A stretch of DNA of 64,000 bases from positions 3,686,501 through 3,750,500 of the forward strand of contig NZ_CP141184.1 of the NCBI RefSeq assembly GCF_035609205.1. Reading direction: 5' to 3'. The notes below the pieces were generated by a model. It worked only from the letters and a program-made list of their open reading frames with translations, had not been told where the DNA came from and did not search any database. How positions within the stretch are numbered: the first letter of the stretch is position 1; the number at the start of each line of letters is the position of its first letter. Origin of the DNA: Hymenobacter sp. GOD-10R (lineage in GTDB: Bacteria; Bacteroidota; Bacteroidia; Cytophagales; Hymenobacteraceae). The translations under genes and the position numbers were made by a program. Shown here piece by piece: positions 34,020 to 42,640 of this stretch.

Positions 34020-35411
34020 GTGGCTGCTCTCTTACCTCCTGTTCTTTCCGATACCATCGTAGCACTCTCGACGCCGCCAGGCGCGGGTGCCATTGCGCTT
34101 GTGCGCCTCTCGGGTCCGAATGCCATTGCCCTTACCGACGAGGTATTTTCCGGTAAGCGTTTGCGCGACCAGCCCGGCAACACCTTGCACTACGGCACCA
34201 TCCGCGACGGAGAGCGGATCTTGGATGAGGTAGTCGTTTCGCTTTTCCGAGCGCCGCACTCCTACACCCGTGAGGATGTAGTGGAAATCAGCTGCCACGG
34301 CTCCGACTACATTGTGCAGCAACTGCTGAGCTTGCTCATACGACGTGGCGCCCGCTTGGCCGAGGCTGGCGAGTTCACGAAGCGAGCCTTCCTACACGGC
34401 GCTTTCGACCTAGCCCAGGCCGAAGCCGTGGCCGATCTGATTGCCTCCAACTCAGCCTTATCGCACCAGGTGGCGATGCAGCAGATGCGCGGGGGCTTCT
34501 CGCAGGAACTACGCGCCTTGCGGGCCCAGATGGTGAAGTTTGCCGCCTTACTGGAGCTCGAGCTAGACTTCGGTGAGGAAGATGTGGAGTTTGCCGACCG
34601 CACGGGCCTCGTGGCGCTCCTGCAAGAAGTACAAGCCTTGGTTCGGCGGCTTCTGCGCTCCTTCGAGCTAGGCAACGTCATCAAGAACGGCGTGACTACT
34701 GTTATTGCGGGCAAGCCGAACGCGGGCAAATCGACTTTGCTCAATGCCCTGCTCCATGAAGAGCGCGCCATTGTATCGGCGGTTGCCGGCACCACCCGCG
34801 ACCTGATTGAGGACGAAGTCAGCATCGACGGAATTCGCTTCCGGTTCGTCGATACTGCCGGCCTGCGCGAAACGACCGATGTGGTAGAATCCATCGGTGT
34901 AGAGCGTACCCGCAAGCGTGTTCAGCAGGCAGCTTTGCTGTTATATCTGGTTGATATCGCTACTAGTACACCCGAGGAGGTTAAAGCGGAGCTAGAAGCA
35001 TTGAATCCGGATCAACAGATTCCAACCCTGATCGTTGGTAACAAACTCGACCTAGCTTCAGAAGCGCAAGTCGAGGCCTTCCGCCGTCTGCCTGACGTGG
35101 TGATGGTGGCAGCAGCCCGCGGAGAAGGCCTAGAGGATTTGCAGGAAGCGTTGCTAGCCCGTGTCCGCGGGGAAGGGCTAGACCAGACCGGCGCCACGAC
35201 CATCGTCACCAACCTGCGCCACGTCCGCAGCCTGGAAGCGACGAACGCAGCGCTAGACGCTGTGCTCATAGGCTTGAACGCTGGCACTGGCACTGAGCTA
35301 CTAGCCGCTGACCTGCGTCAAGCCCTCGCTTCGCTGGGTGAAATCACCGGCGAAATTTCCTCTGATGATCTGCTCACTAGCATCTTCACGCAATTCTGTA
35401 TCGGGAAGTAA
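34020..35411 (+). CDS. mnmE: tRNA uridine-5-carboxymethylaminomethyl modification GTPase
   Basis: The 463-aa protein is read from a GTG at 34020. A TTG at 33993 is also possible, and no ATG is in frame. It has an N-terminal tetrahydrofolate-binding domain (SDTIVALSTPPGAGAIALVRLSG). A helical domain surrounds a G domain with GKPNAGKSTLLN (G1), GTTRD (G2), DTAGLRE (G3) and NKLD (G4). The C-terminal FCIGK motif carries the catalytic Cys. With MnmG it modifies wobble U34 of several tRNAs. It is followed 113 nt later by a lipoprotein gene. Confidence 0.96.
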   Translation: MAALLPPVLSDTIVALSTPPGAGAIALVRLSGPNAIALTDEVFSGKRLRDQPGNTLHYGTIRDGERILDEVVVSLFRAPHSYTREDVVEISCHGSDYIVQQLLSLLIRRGARLAEAGEFTKRAFLHGAFDLAQAEAVADLIASNSALSHQVAMQQMRGGFSQELRALRAQMVKFAALLELELDFGEEDVEFADRTGLVALLQEVQALVRRLLRSFELGNVIKNGVTTVIAGKPNAGKSTLLNALLHEERAIVSAVAGTTRDLIEDEVSIDGIRFRFVDTAGLRETTDVVESIGVERTRKRVQQAALLLYLVDIATSTPEEVKAELEALNPDQQIPTLIVGNKLDLASEAQVEAFRRLPDVVMVAAARGEGLEDLQEALLARVRGEGLDQTGATTIVTNLRHVRSLEATNAALDAVLIGLNAGTGTELLAADLRQALASLGEITGEISSDDLLTSIFTQFCIGK

Positions 35412-35523
35412 ACATGCCGTTAGCTGGTGCAGCTTTCTAGACCCTAGGCCGCGCAAGCACAACAGTAAGCAGCAAGACGCGTAGAGCAGAGTAGATCGTT
35501 TTACTTCTACTCCCACCTACCTT

Positions 35524-35766
35524 ATGAAAACCCTCCTACTGCTCCTCTGTGTTGCCGGAGCGACCCTAGCTTCCTGTTCGCAGGAGAAGTCTTCTACCCC
35601 TCTGGAGCAGGCGGCTGACCTGCCTGCTGGCACCACCGTAAAAGGTGCCGATGGCAGTAAGATCAAGAAGCAAGCCGACGGCGACATCAAGTACAAAGAC
35701 GCTGACGGCAACGTCGTTAAGAAGGACGCTGACGATGGTACCGTGAAGGCCAAGTCGGCCGACTAA
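35524..35766 (+). CDS. Small repeat-bearing lipoprotein
   Basis: The 80-aa protein has a lipobox LASC, so Cys18 or 19 would be lipidated. The mature part is almost entirely charged and built of a loose repeat (KGADGSKIKKQADGDIKYKD, then ADGNVVKKDADDG). It is probably a flexible periplasmic or outer-membrane lipoprotein. No family is recognised. Confidence 0.75.
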   Translation: MKTLLLLLCVAGATLASCSQEKSSTPLEQAADLPAGTTVKGADGSKIKKQADGDIKYKDADGNVVKKDADDGTVKAKSAD

Positions 35767-35799
35767 AGCTAGGCAACGCTAACAGCTAGCTTTCATACG

Positions 35800-36696
35800 T
35801 CAACGGTGCTGCTCATAGCGGTTGGGCAGCACCGTACTGCGTAGCTCCTCCACCTCTGATGCGGTCAGCGCTGGGGCTTTTGCCACCCAGATAGCTTCCT
35901 GCAACTGCTCATCGGTGCGAACACCGAGCACCCCCGAAGCCACTACCGGCGACGCCAGCACAAAGCGCACAGCTACTTCTGCTGCCGTCCGGCCGGCGCC
36001 TGCTACCTCCTTGATGGCAGTGGCTGCTTTGGCTACTTGTTCGGGCGTATGCCCTAGATACTCCTTAGCCGGCTTACCTAGCAAAAGCCCCTGCGCGTAG
36101 CTCCCGCGAGCTAACACGCTAATCTGGTGTTCCTGCAACAAACCTAGGCTGCTTTCCTCTGGTCGGCGGTCGAGCAGGCTGTATTGCATCATCACGCTCA
36201 CAATGTTGGAGCGCTGCACGTACTCACGAATCACATTTGGCCGGATAGACGAAATGCCGTAGTAGCGAATTTTGCCTTCCTGCACCAGTTGCTCGAAGGC
36301 TTCAATCGTCTCGCCGATAGGATCATCGAGTGTGCCGCCGTGCAGCTGATACAGGTCTATGTAGTCGGTTTGCAGACGTTGCAGGCTTTTGTCGACGGCT
36401 TGCAGAATGTAGCGCTTGCTCGGGTTCCAATCCCAACCGCTACCATCGGGCCGCCCTTGATTCCCAACTTTGGTCGCTAGGATAACTTGGTCGCGCCGGT
36501 CACGGAATGCTTTACCTACCGTCTCCTCGTTCGCTCCTTGTTGGTACAGGTCAGCCGTGTCGAAGTAGTTGATGCCATTGTCTAACGCCTGGTGGAGCAG
36601 CCGAGCATTGGCAGAGTGGTCTTCACCCAACGACATGCAGCCGAAGCTGATTTCGCTAACGTGCAGATCGGACTTTCCGAGTTGGTTGTACTTCAT
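35800..36696 (-). CDS. Aldo/keto reductase
   Basis: The 298-aa TIM-barrel protein has the AKR signature MKYNQLGKSDLHVSEISFGCMSLG, and NYFDTADLYQQGANEETVGKAFRD, in which Asp and Tyr belong to the catalytic tetrad. YIDLYQLHGG supplies the usual His; the Lys lies in ILATKVGN. It reduces aldehydes or ketones with NADPH; the substrate is unknown. The gene is single and convergent with the small lipoprotein. Confidence 0.93.
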   Translation of the reverse strand: MKYNQLGKSDLHVSEISFGCMSLGEDHSANARLLHQALDNGINYFDTADLYQQGANEETVGKAFRDRRDQVILATKVGNQGRPDGSGWDWNPSKRYILQAVDKSLQRLQTDYIDLYQLHGGTLDDPIGETIEAFEQLVQEGKIRYYGISSIRPNVIREYVQRSNIVSVMMQYSLLDRRPEESSLGLLQEHQISVLARGSYAQGLLLGKPAKEYLGHTPEQVAKAATAIKEVAGAGRTAAEVAVRFVLASPVVASGVLGVRTDEQLQEAIWVAKAPALTASEVEELRSTVLPNRYEQHR

Positions 36697-37108
36697 TCGT
36701 TATTAGCTAACAAGTAATCCTCGGTGTACTCGCCCCATCCGCTATAGGTTGTGCTACCTAGGTAGTGCGGACGTTGTAGGCAGCTAGGTGAACGTCAGTC
36801 ATTCTACTAGAAAGTTCGCACGGCAACCAGTCCGACGCTTAGGGCGCCGGACCGGCAGGCGTAAGTTGTGCTGAAACCCTCCGACCGTATTTTTTCTCTC
36901 CCAAGGCAGCCTACTTCAGCAGTAAGTGTCAATACTTGCGTAAGGGTGCTAAAACGTTTCCAAAAGTCTCACAGGCAGATGGAAGTTTCTCTTGTGCTCT
37001 GCTGCCTTCAGCGTTAAGATTACCCCTATCTTGCCGCTTAGCTAGCGTATATAGCTTAAACAACACACTTGCTCAGCTTGTAGTATAGTATTCAAATCGT
37101 CTTTGACT
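36697..37108. other. Long gap with repeat copy 1 of a 37-bp element
   Basis: No convincing frame. A 37-bp repeat lies at 36825-36861 and the gltA promoter candidate at its end. The rest is mixed sequence without a clear structure. Confidence 0.5.
36825..36861. repeat. 37-bp palindromic repeat, copy 1
   Basis: The unit starts AACCAGTCCGACGC and ends GGACCGGCAGGCG. Its arms CCAGTCCGACGC and GCGCCGGACCGG pair with two mismatches around TTAGG. Copies lie at 45859-45895 and 63775-63811, aligned without gaps. Confidence 0.75.
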
Positions 37109-37138
37109 TTTGGCCTTGCGGCTAATTCTTTAGTTTCG
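37109..37138 (+). promoter_or_regulatory. Candidate gltA promoter
   Basis: TTTG (37109-37112), an 18-nt spacer, then TAGTTTCG (37131-37138). It lies 28 nt upstream of the ATG and excludes the in-frame start candidate at 37103. Confidence 0.5.
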
Positions 37139-37165
37139 CCTCATCACCACCTCCAACTATCCCCT

Positions 37166-38452
37166 ATGGCAGAGTCTGCTGAAATTATCCTGGACGGAAA
37201 GACCTACTCCTTTCCGGTCACAGAAGGCACTGAGCACGAGAAGGCAATCGACATTGCCAAACTGCGTGACCAGTCCGGCTACGTAACCCTCGACTCGGGC
37301 TACAAGAACACGGGCGCTACGAAGAGTGCCATCACATTTCTCGATGGTGAGGAAGGGATTCTACGCTACCGGGGCTACCCCATCGAGCAACTAGCGGAGA
37401 AGTCAAGCTTCCTAGAAGTAGCGTACCTGCTGATCTACGGCGCTCTGCCCACCCAAACGGAGCTGGATACCTTCAGCCATAACATCACCATGCATAGCCT
37501 CGTGCACGAGGACATGCGCAAGATCTTCGACGGTTTCCCGAGCAGCACCCACCCCATGGCTATCCTCTCTAGCCTGGTTTGCGCGCTAACGGGCTTCTAT
37601 CCTAAGAGCATCGACCCGGTTCAGAGCAAGGAAGAAATCGACCTGAACATCTACCGTCTGATGGCTAAAATCTCGACGATTGCCGCCTGGACGTACAAGA
37701 ACCAAATGGGTCATCCGCTGAACTATCCGCGCAACGACCTCGACTACTGCTCGAACTTCCTGTACATGATGTTCAGCTTCCCCACGGAGCAATACAAAGT
37801 GAACCCGGTGGTGGCCCGTGCCCTGAACAAGCTGCTCATCCTGCACGCCGATCATGAGCAAAACTGCTCGACTTCGACGGTACGTTTGGTGGGCTCGTCG
37901 AATGCTAGCCTCTACGGCTCTGTATCGGCTGGTATCAATGCGCTGTGGGGCCCGCTGCACGGCGGTGCTAACCAAGAGGTGATTGAGATGCTAGAAGCCA
38001 TTCAGCGCGACGGTGGCGACACCCAGAAATTCGTTGACAAAGCCAAAGACAAGAACGACCCGTTCCGCCTCATGGGCTTTGGTCACCGCGTGTACAAAAA
38101 CTTTGACCCGCGCGCCAAGATCATTAAGGTAACGGCCGACGAAGTACTAAAGGAGCTCGGGGTAAACGACCCGCTGCTGACCATCGCGCAGGAGCTAGAG
38201 CAAGCTGCCCTCACCGACCCATATTTCGTTGAGCGCAAGCTGTATCCGAACGTTGACTTCTACTCGGGCATTATCTACAAAGCCCTAGGTATTCCGACGC
38301 AGATGTTTACCGTGCTCTTCGCCATGGGCCGCCTCCCCGGCTGGATTTCCCAGTGGAAAGAGATGCGTGAGAACAAAGAGCCTATCGGCCGTCCACGTCA
38401 GATCTACACCGGCGCCACCGAGCGCGACTACGTGGAAATTGGCAACCGCTAA
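37166..38452 (+). CDS. gltA: Citrate synthase
   Basis: The 428-aa protein, begun at the ATG at 37166, has the normal length of type II bacterial citrate synthase. It shows GYVTLDSGYKNTGATKSAITFLDGEEGILRYRGYPIEQLA, the helix with NLYMMFS, the substrate His segment LHADHEQNCSTSTVRLVGSS, and MGFGHRVYKNFDPRAKII, the last with active-site His and Arg. It condenses acetyl-CoA and oxaloacetate in the TCA cycle. A strong terminator follows. Confidence 0.98.
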   Translation: MAESAEIILDGKTYSFPVTEGTEHEKAIDIAKLRDQSGYVTLDSGYKNTGATKSAITFLDGEEGILRYRGYPIEQLAEKSSFLEVAYLLIYGALPTQTELDTFSHNITMHSLVHEDMRKIFDGFPSSTHPMAILSSLVCALTGFYPKSIDPVQSKEEIDLNIYRLMAKISTIAAWTYKNQMGHPLNYPRNDLDYCSNFLYMMFSFPTEQYKVNPVVARALNKLLILHADHEQNCSTSTVRLVGSSNASLYGSVSAGINALWGPLHGGANQEVIEMLEAIQRDGGDTQKFVDKAKDKNDPFRLMGFGHRVYKNFDPRAKIIKVTADEVLKELGVNDPLLTIAQELEQAALTDPYFVERKLYPNVDFYSGIIYKALGIPTQMFTVLFAMGRLPGWISQWKEMRENKEPIGRPRQIYTGATERDYVEIGNR

Positions 38453-38469
38453 TCTCAGTATGGTACTAC

Positions 38470-38506
38470 CACAAAAAAAGCCCGCTAGCAGCGGGCTTTT
38501 TTTGTG
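38470..38506. terminator. Rho-independent terminator
   Basis: The perfect 17-bp stem CACAAAAAAAGCCCGCT / AGCGGGCTTTTTTTGTG has loop AGC, between gltA and the convergent EGQYV gene. Confidence 0.95.
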
Positions 38507-38524
38507 AACCTATCCTTCCCTAGC

Positions 38525-38884
38525 CTAGTGGATAGAAAGTGCCGTCATCGTGGATTTAGCCTGGTTATAGGCCGTCATCTGGTTAGGCCACAGGATAGCG
38601 GCCATATCCCATTCGTAGTGCATTTGAACCTCAGCCATACGCTCATCTAGTACGGCTGGGTCACTGGCGTACTGCGTTTTCAACTCCGCAACTGCCGTAA
38701 GCATTTGCAGGTTGAGCTTTCGCACTTTTACGTACTGTCCTTCGCTCAGCTTTACTTTGCTGGCAATTTGCCGGGTCATGGTTGTGGCACGGGAGGTCGG
38801 GTTGTCGTTGCCCTGTCCTGCTTGGGTAGCAAGCGGAGCACTCAGGCTCAATAGAAGCCCTAGGGCGCAGTAGCTTTTTTTCAT
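38525..38884 (-). CDS. Small secreted helical protein, EGQYV family (paralog 2)
   Basis: The 119-aa protein has a signal peptide (cleavage after TQA, residue ~22). The mature part contains IASKVKLSEGQYVKVRKLNLQML, an acidic middle (ASDPAVLDERMAEVQMHY) and ILWPNQMTAYNQAKSTM. It aligns with the proteins at 11581-11982 and 39216-39590 over its whole mature length. Structure and function are unknown; similarity to LTXXQ/Spy-type proteins is inferred from the two spaced motifs. I found no clear -7 element upstream. Confidence 0.8.
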   Translation of the reverse strand: MKKSYCALGLLLSLSAPLATQAGQGNDNPTSRATTMTRQIASKVKLSEGQYVKVRKLNLQMLTAVAELKTQYASDPAVLDERMAEVQMHYEWDMAAILWPNQMTAYNQAKSTMTALSIH

Positions 38885-39215
38885 GGTGGTGGAAGTTTTG
38901 AGTGGAGTTGAAAAAAAGTGGAGACAAGTTGTGCGGCGGTACTAGCGCCTCCGAAGATTTAGCTGCTCGGAAGGCAACCAGATTTGCATTGCACAGTTAA
39001 ATATATAATAAGTTAAGTATAATTAAAAGCTTTATTACTATTTTTTCATGTCTGGATTTTATTCAATTGCTGAGCTTCCCTTCTGCCAACTAATTTCAGG
39101 GCGCTTTCACTAGGCATGTATTCTATAGTAAGTGGCCTTTTCGTTTTAACCTAACCAAGAAAACCAGCTTCCTTCTGGCTTCTCTAGGCAGAGGAAAGCT
39201 GGCCGGTAATAGGAG
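38885..39215. other. 331-nt AT-rich gap
   Basis: No frame is supported. It contains the leader of paralog 2, a run of A/T around 39000-39060 and the terminator of paralog 3 at 39164-39202. Confidence 0.4.
39164..39202 (-). terminator. Terminator of paralog 3
   Basis: Arms CCAGCTTCCTTCTG and CAGAGGAAAGCTGG (12 of 14 paired), followed on the minus strand by TTTTCTT. Confidence 0.65.
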
Positions 39216-39590
39216 CTATTTTGTGGGATTGAACAGTGCCGTCATGCTGCTGCGCGCCTGCTGGTATAAGGCGAGTTGCGCGGGGTGCATTAGTTCTAGC
39301 AGGGCTGCATTGTAGCGGGTTTGTGCAGAAGCCAAATGATGATCCAGCATAGCTTGATCGGCAGCATACTCGTTTTTTATGCCTTCTACTTCATTTAGCA
39401 TCTGTTCATTAAGCTGCTTTACTTTTACATACTGCCCTTCTTCCAAGTTTACCTTAGCGGCTAGTGCGCGGGCCATGCTTGTAGCACGGGCATGAATAGA
39501 AGGCGGATTGTCGGATGAAGAGCGGGCGAAGTTCCCTCCTGCATTTTGCAGGGTAAATACGGTGATAGCCAGGAGACAAAGTTTTAGCAT
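39216..39590 (-). CDS. Small secreted helical protein, EGQYV family (paralog 3)
   Basis: The 124-aa protein has a signal peptide (LCLLAITVFTLQNAGG). Its mature part has ALAAKVNLEEGQYVKVKQLNEQML, then AADQAMLDHHLASAQTRYNAALLELMHPAQLALYQQARSSM. It is closest to paralog 2, with shared endings (S(S/T)MTAL). A -7 match TACATTTG lies at 39705-39712 on the minus strand, 115 nt before the ATG, similar to paralog 1. The region between 2 and 3 is a 331-nt AT-rich gap, so they form a tandem pair. Confidence 0.8.
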   Translation of the reverse strand: MLKLCLLAITVFTLQNAGGNFARSSSDNPPSIHARATSMARALAAKVNLEEGQYVKVKQLNEQMLNEVEGIKNEYAADQAMLDHHLASAQTRYNAALLELMHPAQLALYQQARSSMTALFNPTK

Positions 39591-39835
39591 AATTGTAAGC
39601 GTTCGAGTGAAAGGTTAGAATCAATGTAGCGAGTGAATATGAGTACTTACCTACCCTTAGGTTTAGCACACGTTCTTTGCTAAACGCTATTGACTAGGCA
39701 CTGACAAATGTATGAATTCATATTAAACAATAATTTTATTTTTTATAACTATTCTAATGCAAAGCTTTTATCAAATTCATTGATCAGTCTCATTATCAGA
39801 CTTGTCATAGTTCAATAAAAAAGGAATACTATAAA
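39591..39835. other. AT-rich gap, no gene
   Basis: The sequence is strongly AT-rich from about 39700, with the -7 candidate of paralog 3 (39705-39712). No coding signal is seen. Confidence 0.4.
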
Positions 39836-39873
39836 TAAAAAAAGCCCCGACGATTTGTATCGTCAGGACTTTC
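39836..39873 (-). terminator. Terminator of the OmpA-family gene
   Basis: Stem AAGCCCCGACGAT / ATCGTCAGGACTTT with two mismatches, then a T run on the minus strand. Confidence 0.75.
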
Positions 39874-39896
39874 AGAATCTAGAGTAACCAGATCGG

Positions 39897-41840
39897 CTAC
39901 AGAATTCGCAATTCGATGCGCCTGTTTTGCTGACGGTGCAAGTCTGAATCGTTTGGGGTTAGCGGCTTAGTTTCGCCATAACCTTTGAAACGCAACCTAG
40001 CTTCGGGAATGCCCTGCTTCACGAGGTAAGTGTACACGGAACGGGCCCGGTTCTGCGACAACGCCATGTTGTCGGCGTCGGCCCCTATATCGTCGGTATG
40101 ACCCGATATTTCCACCTGAATCTCCCGGTACTGCTGCATAAACTGAATCAGTCGGTTTAGCTCCGTCTGCGACTTCGGTTTCAACTCATACTGGTTCGTC
40201 TCAAAGAACAGGTTGTTCAGCACAATGCTGCGACCAGCACGCACGGGTTCTAGGTAGATGTCGAGCGTAAGCGGGTCAAAGTTCTTTTTGTCGGTATAGT
40301 CGAAGCTCAAACTCTTCATCAAGTACTTGTCCGCGGCGGCGTACATAGCGTACTGCCGGCCTTCATTGAGCACAACAGTGTAGTCACCTACTTCGGGGTC
40401 AGACGTCACGAACTGCGTCAGCTCATCGGTGTTCAGGTCGTAGAGCTGCACATCAGCCTTGATGGGCTTTTTTGTGATGGCATCGAATACGCGACCTTGC
40501 GTGTACGTGCTGGTTTCGCGCGCTTGCACAGGCTTGGGCACCTCAAAGCCAAACAGCTCCACCGGCCGGTCGCGGTCCGATTTAGTACCGGGCTCATTGG
40601 CCCGCGAGCGAGAGCAGAAACCGCGTTTGTTATCAGAAGTAATGAAGAGCGACGCTTCGTTTTCAAACGTGTTGAGCGGATACCCTAGGTTTAGTGGCAC
40701 GCTCCACTTGTTGCCGCGTTCTAGCTCACACCGGTACACATCCAGTCCCCCCATTCCTACCAGACCATCTGTGACGTAATAGAGTGTAGTGCCACTAGCG
40801 TGGATAAAGGGTGCCATGTCTTTGCCCGGAGTATTTACGGGGGCGCCCAAATTGCGCGCCACACTCCAGGTACCGTCAGGCTGTAGCATCGTCATGTAAA
40901 TGTCTTCCTGCCCTAGCCCGCCACGCCGGTCGGAGGTAAAGTACAACGTCCGGCCGTCGGCCGACAGCGTAGGCTGCGAGTCCCACGCCGGCGAGTTCAC
41001 ATTGCGCCCTAAGTTCTGGGGCTTACTCCAGTTATTGCCGGTTCGGCGCGAGATATACAGATCACAGGTACCAAGCGAACCAGGCCGGTCGCACGACACA
41101 AACACCAGCGTTTTACCATCCCCCGAGATGGTAGCGGCACCTTCGTTGTAAGCCGTGTTGATGATTGGTGAGATGGAAACCGGCGCCCCAAACCCTCCGT
41201 CCTTTTCCTGCCGGCTGATGTACAAGTCCTCGCCGTTGTCAACTTTCAGCCGGCCCGTAAACAGCAAGAAGCGGTTGTCCGCCGTCAGAGCCGGAAAGTA
41301 CTGATAACGAAAGTTATTAAGTGGTTCACCTAAACGAGTAGGTGTAATACCTATTGGGTTAGCCATTGCCTTGATGGCAAACTCACAGTTCAGCAACTGC
41401 CGTTGGGCACGAGCCTGATTGCGCAACACCTTGGGCGCCACCTTGAGGTACTTCTTGTAGCTATCAGCGGCGGTCGAGTAGTCGCCAAACGACATAGCTA
41501 GCTCACCCAGCGTGTAGTAGTCCGTGGCGCGCGCCGGGTCGAGCGTTGCTTTCGCCAGCCCATCGCGGTACGCTTGGAAGGCCGCCTGGTTTTCGCCCAT
41601 CGCCTTTAGCAAAGAACCCTTCTTGATGAACGGCTCCGGCAACGACGGAAATTTTTGATTGAGCTGCGTGAGCGTCTCAATGGCTTTCGGAAAGTCACGG
41701 GCAGTAGCTTGCTCTTGCGCTTTCTCCCACAAGTTGTTCGCCTTTGTATTTGTCGACGCGAGTTTGGCTTGCGACTGAGCTAACGTGGGTGAGAGAACCG
41801 CTAAGGACAACAGCAGGGAAGCAGAAAACAAACGGCGCAT
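39897..41840 (-). CDS. OmpA-family protein with TPR, beta-propeller and CRD (PorE-like)
   Basis: The 647-aa protein has a signal peptide (cleavage after LAQ). Domains in order are TPR-like helices (about 35-175), a PD40/WD40-like propeller (about 200-430, with repeats such as GKTLVFVSCDRPGSLGTCDLYIS and GRTLYFTSDRRGGLGQEDIYM), a short carboxypeptidase-regulatory domain (about 445-520) and a C-terminal OmpA domain (EISGHTDDIGADADNMALSQNRARSVYTYL) that binds peptidoglycan. This order matches PorE of the type IX secretion system, but no T9SS operon is present here, so the assignment is tentative. queE lies 15 nt upstream and is probably co-transcribed. Confidence 0.85.
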   Translation of the reverse strand: MRRLFSASLLLSLAVLSPTLAQSQAKLASTNTKANNLWEKAQEQATARDFPKAIETLTQLNQKFPSLPEPFIKKGSLLKAMGENQAAFQAYRDGLAKATLDPARATDYYTLGELAMSFGDYSTAADSYKKYLKVAPKVLRNQARAQRQLLNCEFAIKAMANPIGITPTRLGEPLNNFRYQYFPALTADNRFLLFTGRLKVDNGEDLYISRQEKDGGFGAPVSISPIINTAYNEGAATISGDGKTLVFVSCDRPGSLGTCDLYISRRTGNNWSKPQNLGRNVNSPAWDSQPTLSADGRTLYFTSDRRGGLGQEDIYMTMLQPDGTWSVARNLGAPVNTPGKDMAPFIHASGTTLYYVTDGLVGMGGLDVYRCELERGNKWSVPLNLGYPLNTFENEASLFITSDNKRGFCSRSRANEPGTKSDRDRPVELFGFEVPKPVQARETSTYTQGRVFDAITKKPIKADVQLYDLNTDELTQFVTSDPEVGDYTVVLNEGRQYAMYAAADKYLMKSLSFDYTDKKNFDPLTLDIYLEPVRAGRSIVLNNLFFETNQYELKPKSQTELNRLIQFMQQYREIQVEISGHTDDIGADADNMALSQNRARSVYTYLVKQGIPEARLRFKGYGETKPLTPNDSDLHRQQNRRIELRIL

Positions 41841-41855
41841 GAGGAAGCTAAAGAC

Positions 41856-42503
41856 CTACGGAATGTCGAGAAATTTGTGCGTTTGCAAGGAAACTTGCCA
41901 CTGGGGGTGCTCCTTCACATAATCGACAATGAGCGGCATCATGGCGGTGGCTTTGCTCCACTCGGGCTGCAAGTATAGGCGGGTATGCTCGCCTACCTGC
42001 GCCGCATGCTGTTCAGCCCAGGTAAAGTCGCTTTTGTTGAAGACGATGATCTTCAACTCGTTCGCCTGTCTGAGCACTTCGGGCAGGGGCGCCTTGAATT
42101 TCTTCGGCGATACGCAGATCCAATCCCACTGTCCTGAAAGCGGGTAGGCACCGGAGGTTTCGATCCACGTTTGGCAGCCGGCTTCTTTGAGCGCACCGGT
42201 CAATGCGGTAAGATCGTGCATGAGGGGTTCACCGCCGGTAATCACGACGTTACGGCCGGGGTGAGCGGTGACGGCGGCTACCATATCGGTAATAGCCACG
42301 CGCGGGTGCTGGTCAGCGTCCCACGACTCTTTCACGTCGCACCACACGCAGCCTACATCGCAGCCACCTAGGCGCAGAAAGTAGGCCGCCCGGCCGGTAT
42401 TGTATCCCTCGCCCTGAATCGTGTAGAACTGCTCCATGAGGGGCAGGGCCACGGCCGTCGTGGGCTCAACTGACGGCGCAAGTATGGAAAGTGAGTGTAG
42501 CAA
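41856..42503 (-). CDS. queE: 7-carboxy-7-deazaguanine synthase
   Basis: The 215-aa radical-SAM protein contains FYTIQGEGYNTGRAAYFLRLGG and the [4Fe-4S] motif CDVGCVWC (CxxxCxxC), then VVITGGEPLMHDL and a C-terminal PEWSKATAMMPLIVDYV. QueE converts 6-carboxy-tetrahydropterin to 7-carboxy-7-deazaguanine in queuosine synthesis. The start is uncertain: the coordinates use a TTG at 42503, which keeps the LPLMEQFY leader found in relatives, while the first ATG is at 42437. The other que genes are not in the window. Confidence 0.93.
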   Translation of the reverse strand: MLHSLSILAPSVEPTTAVALPLMEQFYTIQGEGYNTGRAAYFLRLGGCDVGCVWCDVKESWDADQHPRVAITDMVAAVTAHPGRNVVITGGEPLMHDLTALTGALKEAGCQTWIETSGAYPLSGQWDWICVSPKKFKAPLPEVLRQANELKIIVFNKSDFTWAEQHAAQVGEHTRLYLQPEWSKATAMMPLIVDYVKEHPQWQVSLQTHKFLDIP

Positions 42504-42596
42504 AGCAAAAAACTAATAGAGCCAACTATTCGAGATACAACAACCGGACCGCAAAAAAAGTCCGCCGTTAGCTGATAGTTAGACCTTAAAAGTACT

Positions 42597-42632
42597 AGAA
42601 CGGCCGGAATCTTCGCTGTTTCCGGCCGTTCT
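42597..42632 (-). terminator. Terminator of folD
   Basis: The perfect 13-bp stem AGAACGGCCGGAA / TTCCGGCCGTTCT with a 10-nt loop, downstream of folD on the minus strand. Confidence 0.8.
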
Positions 42633-42640
42633 ATTCGCTT

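Noticed and set aside
34307..34915. Minus-strand open frame of 202 codons
   Set aside because: Antisense to mnmE, rich in Ser and Arg as expected for a shadow of a GTPase gene.
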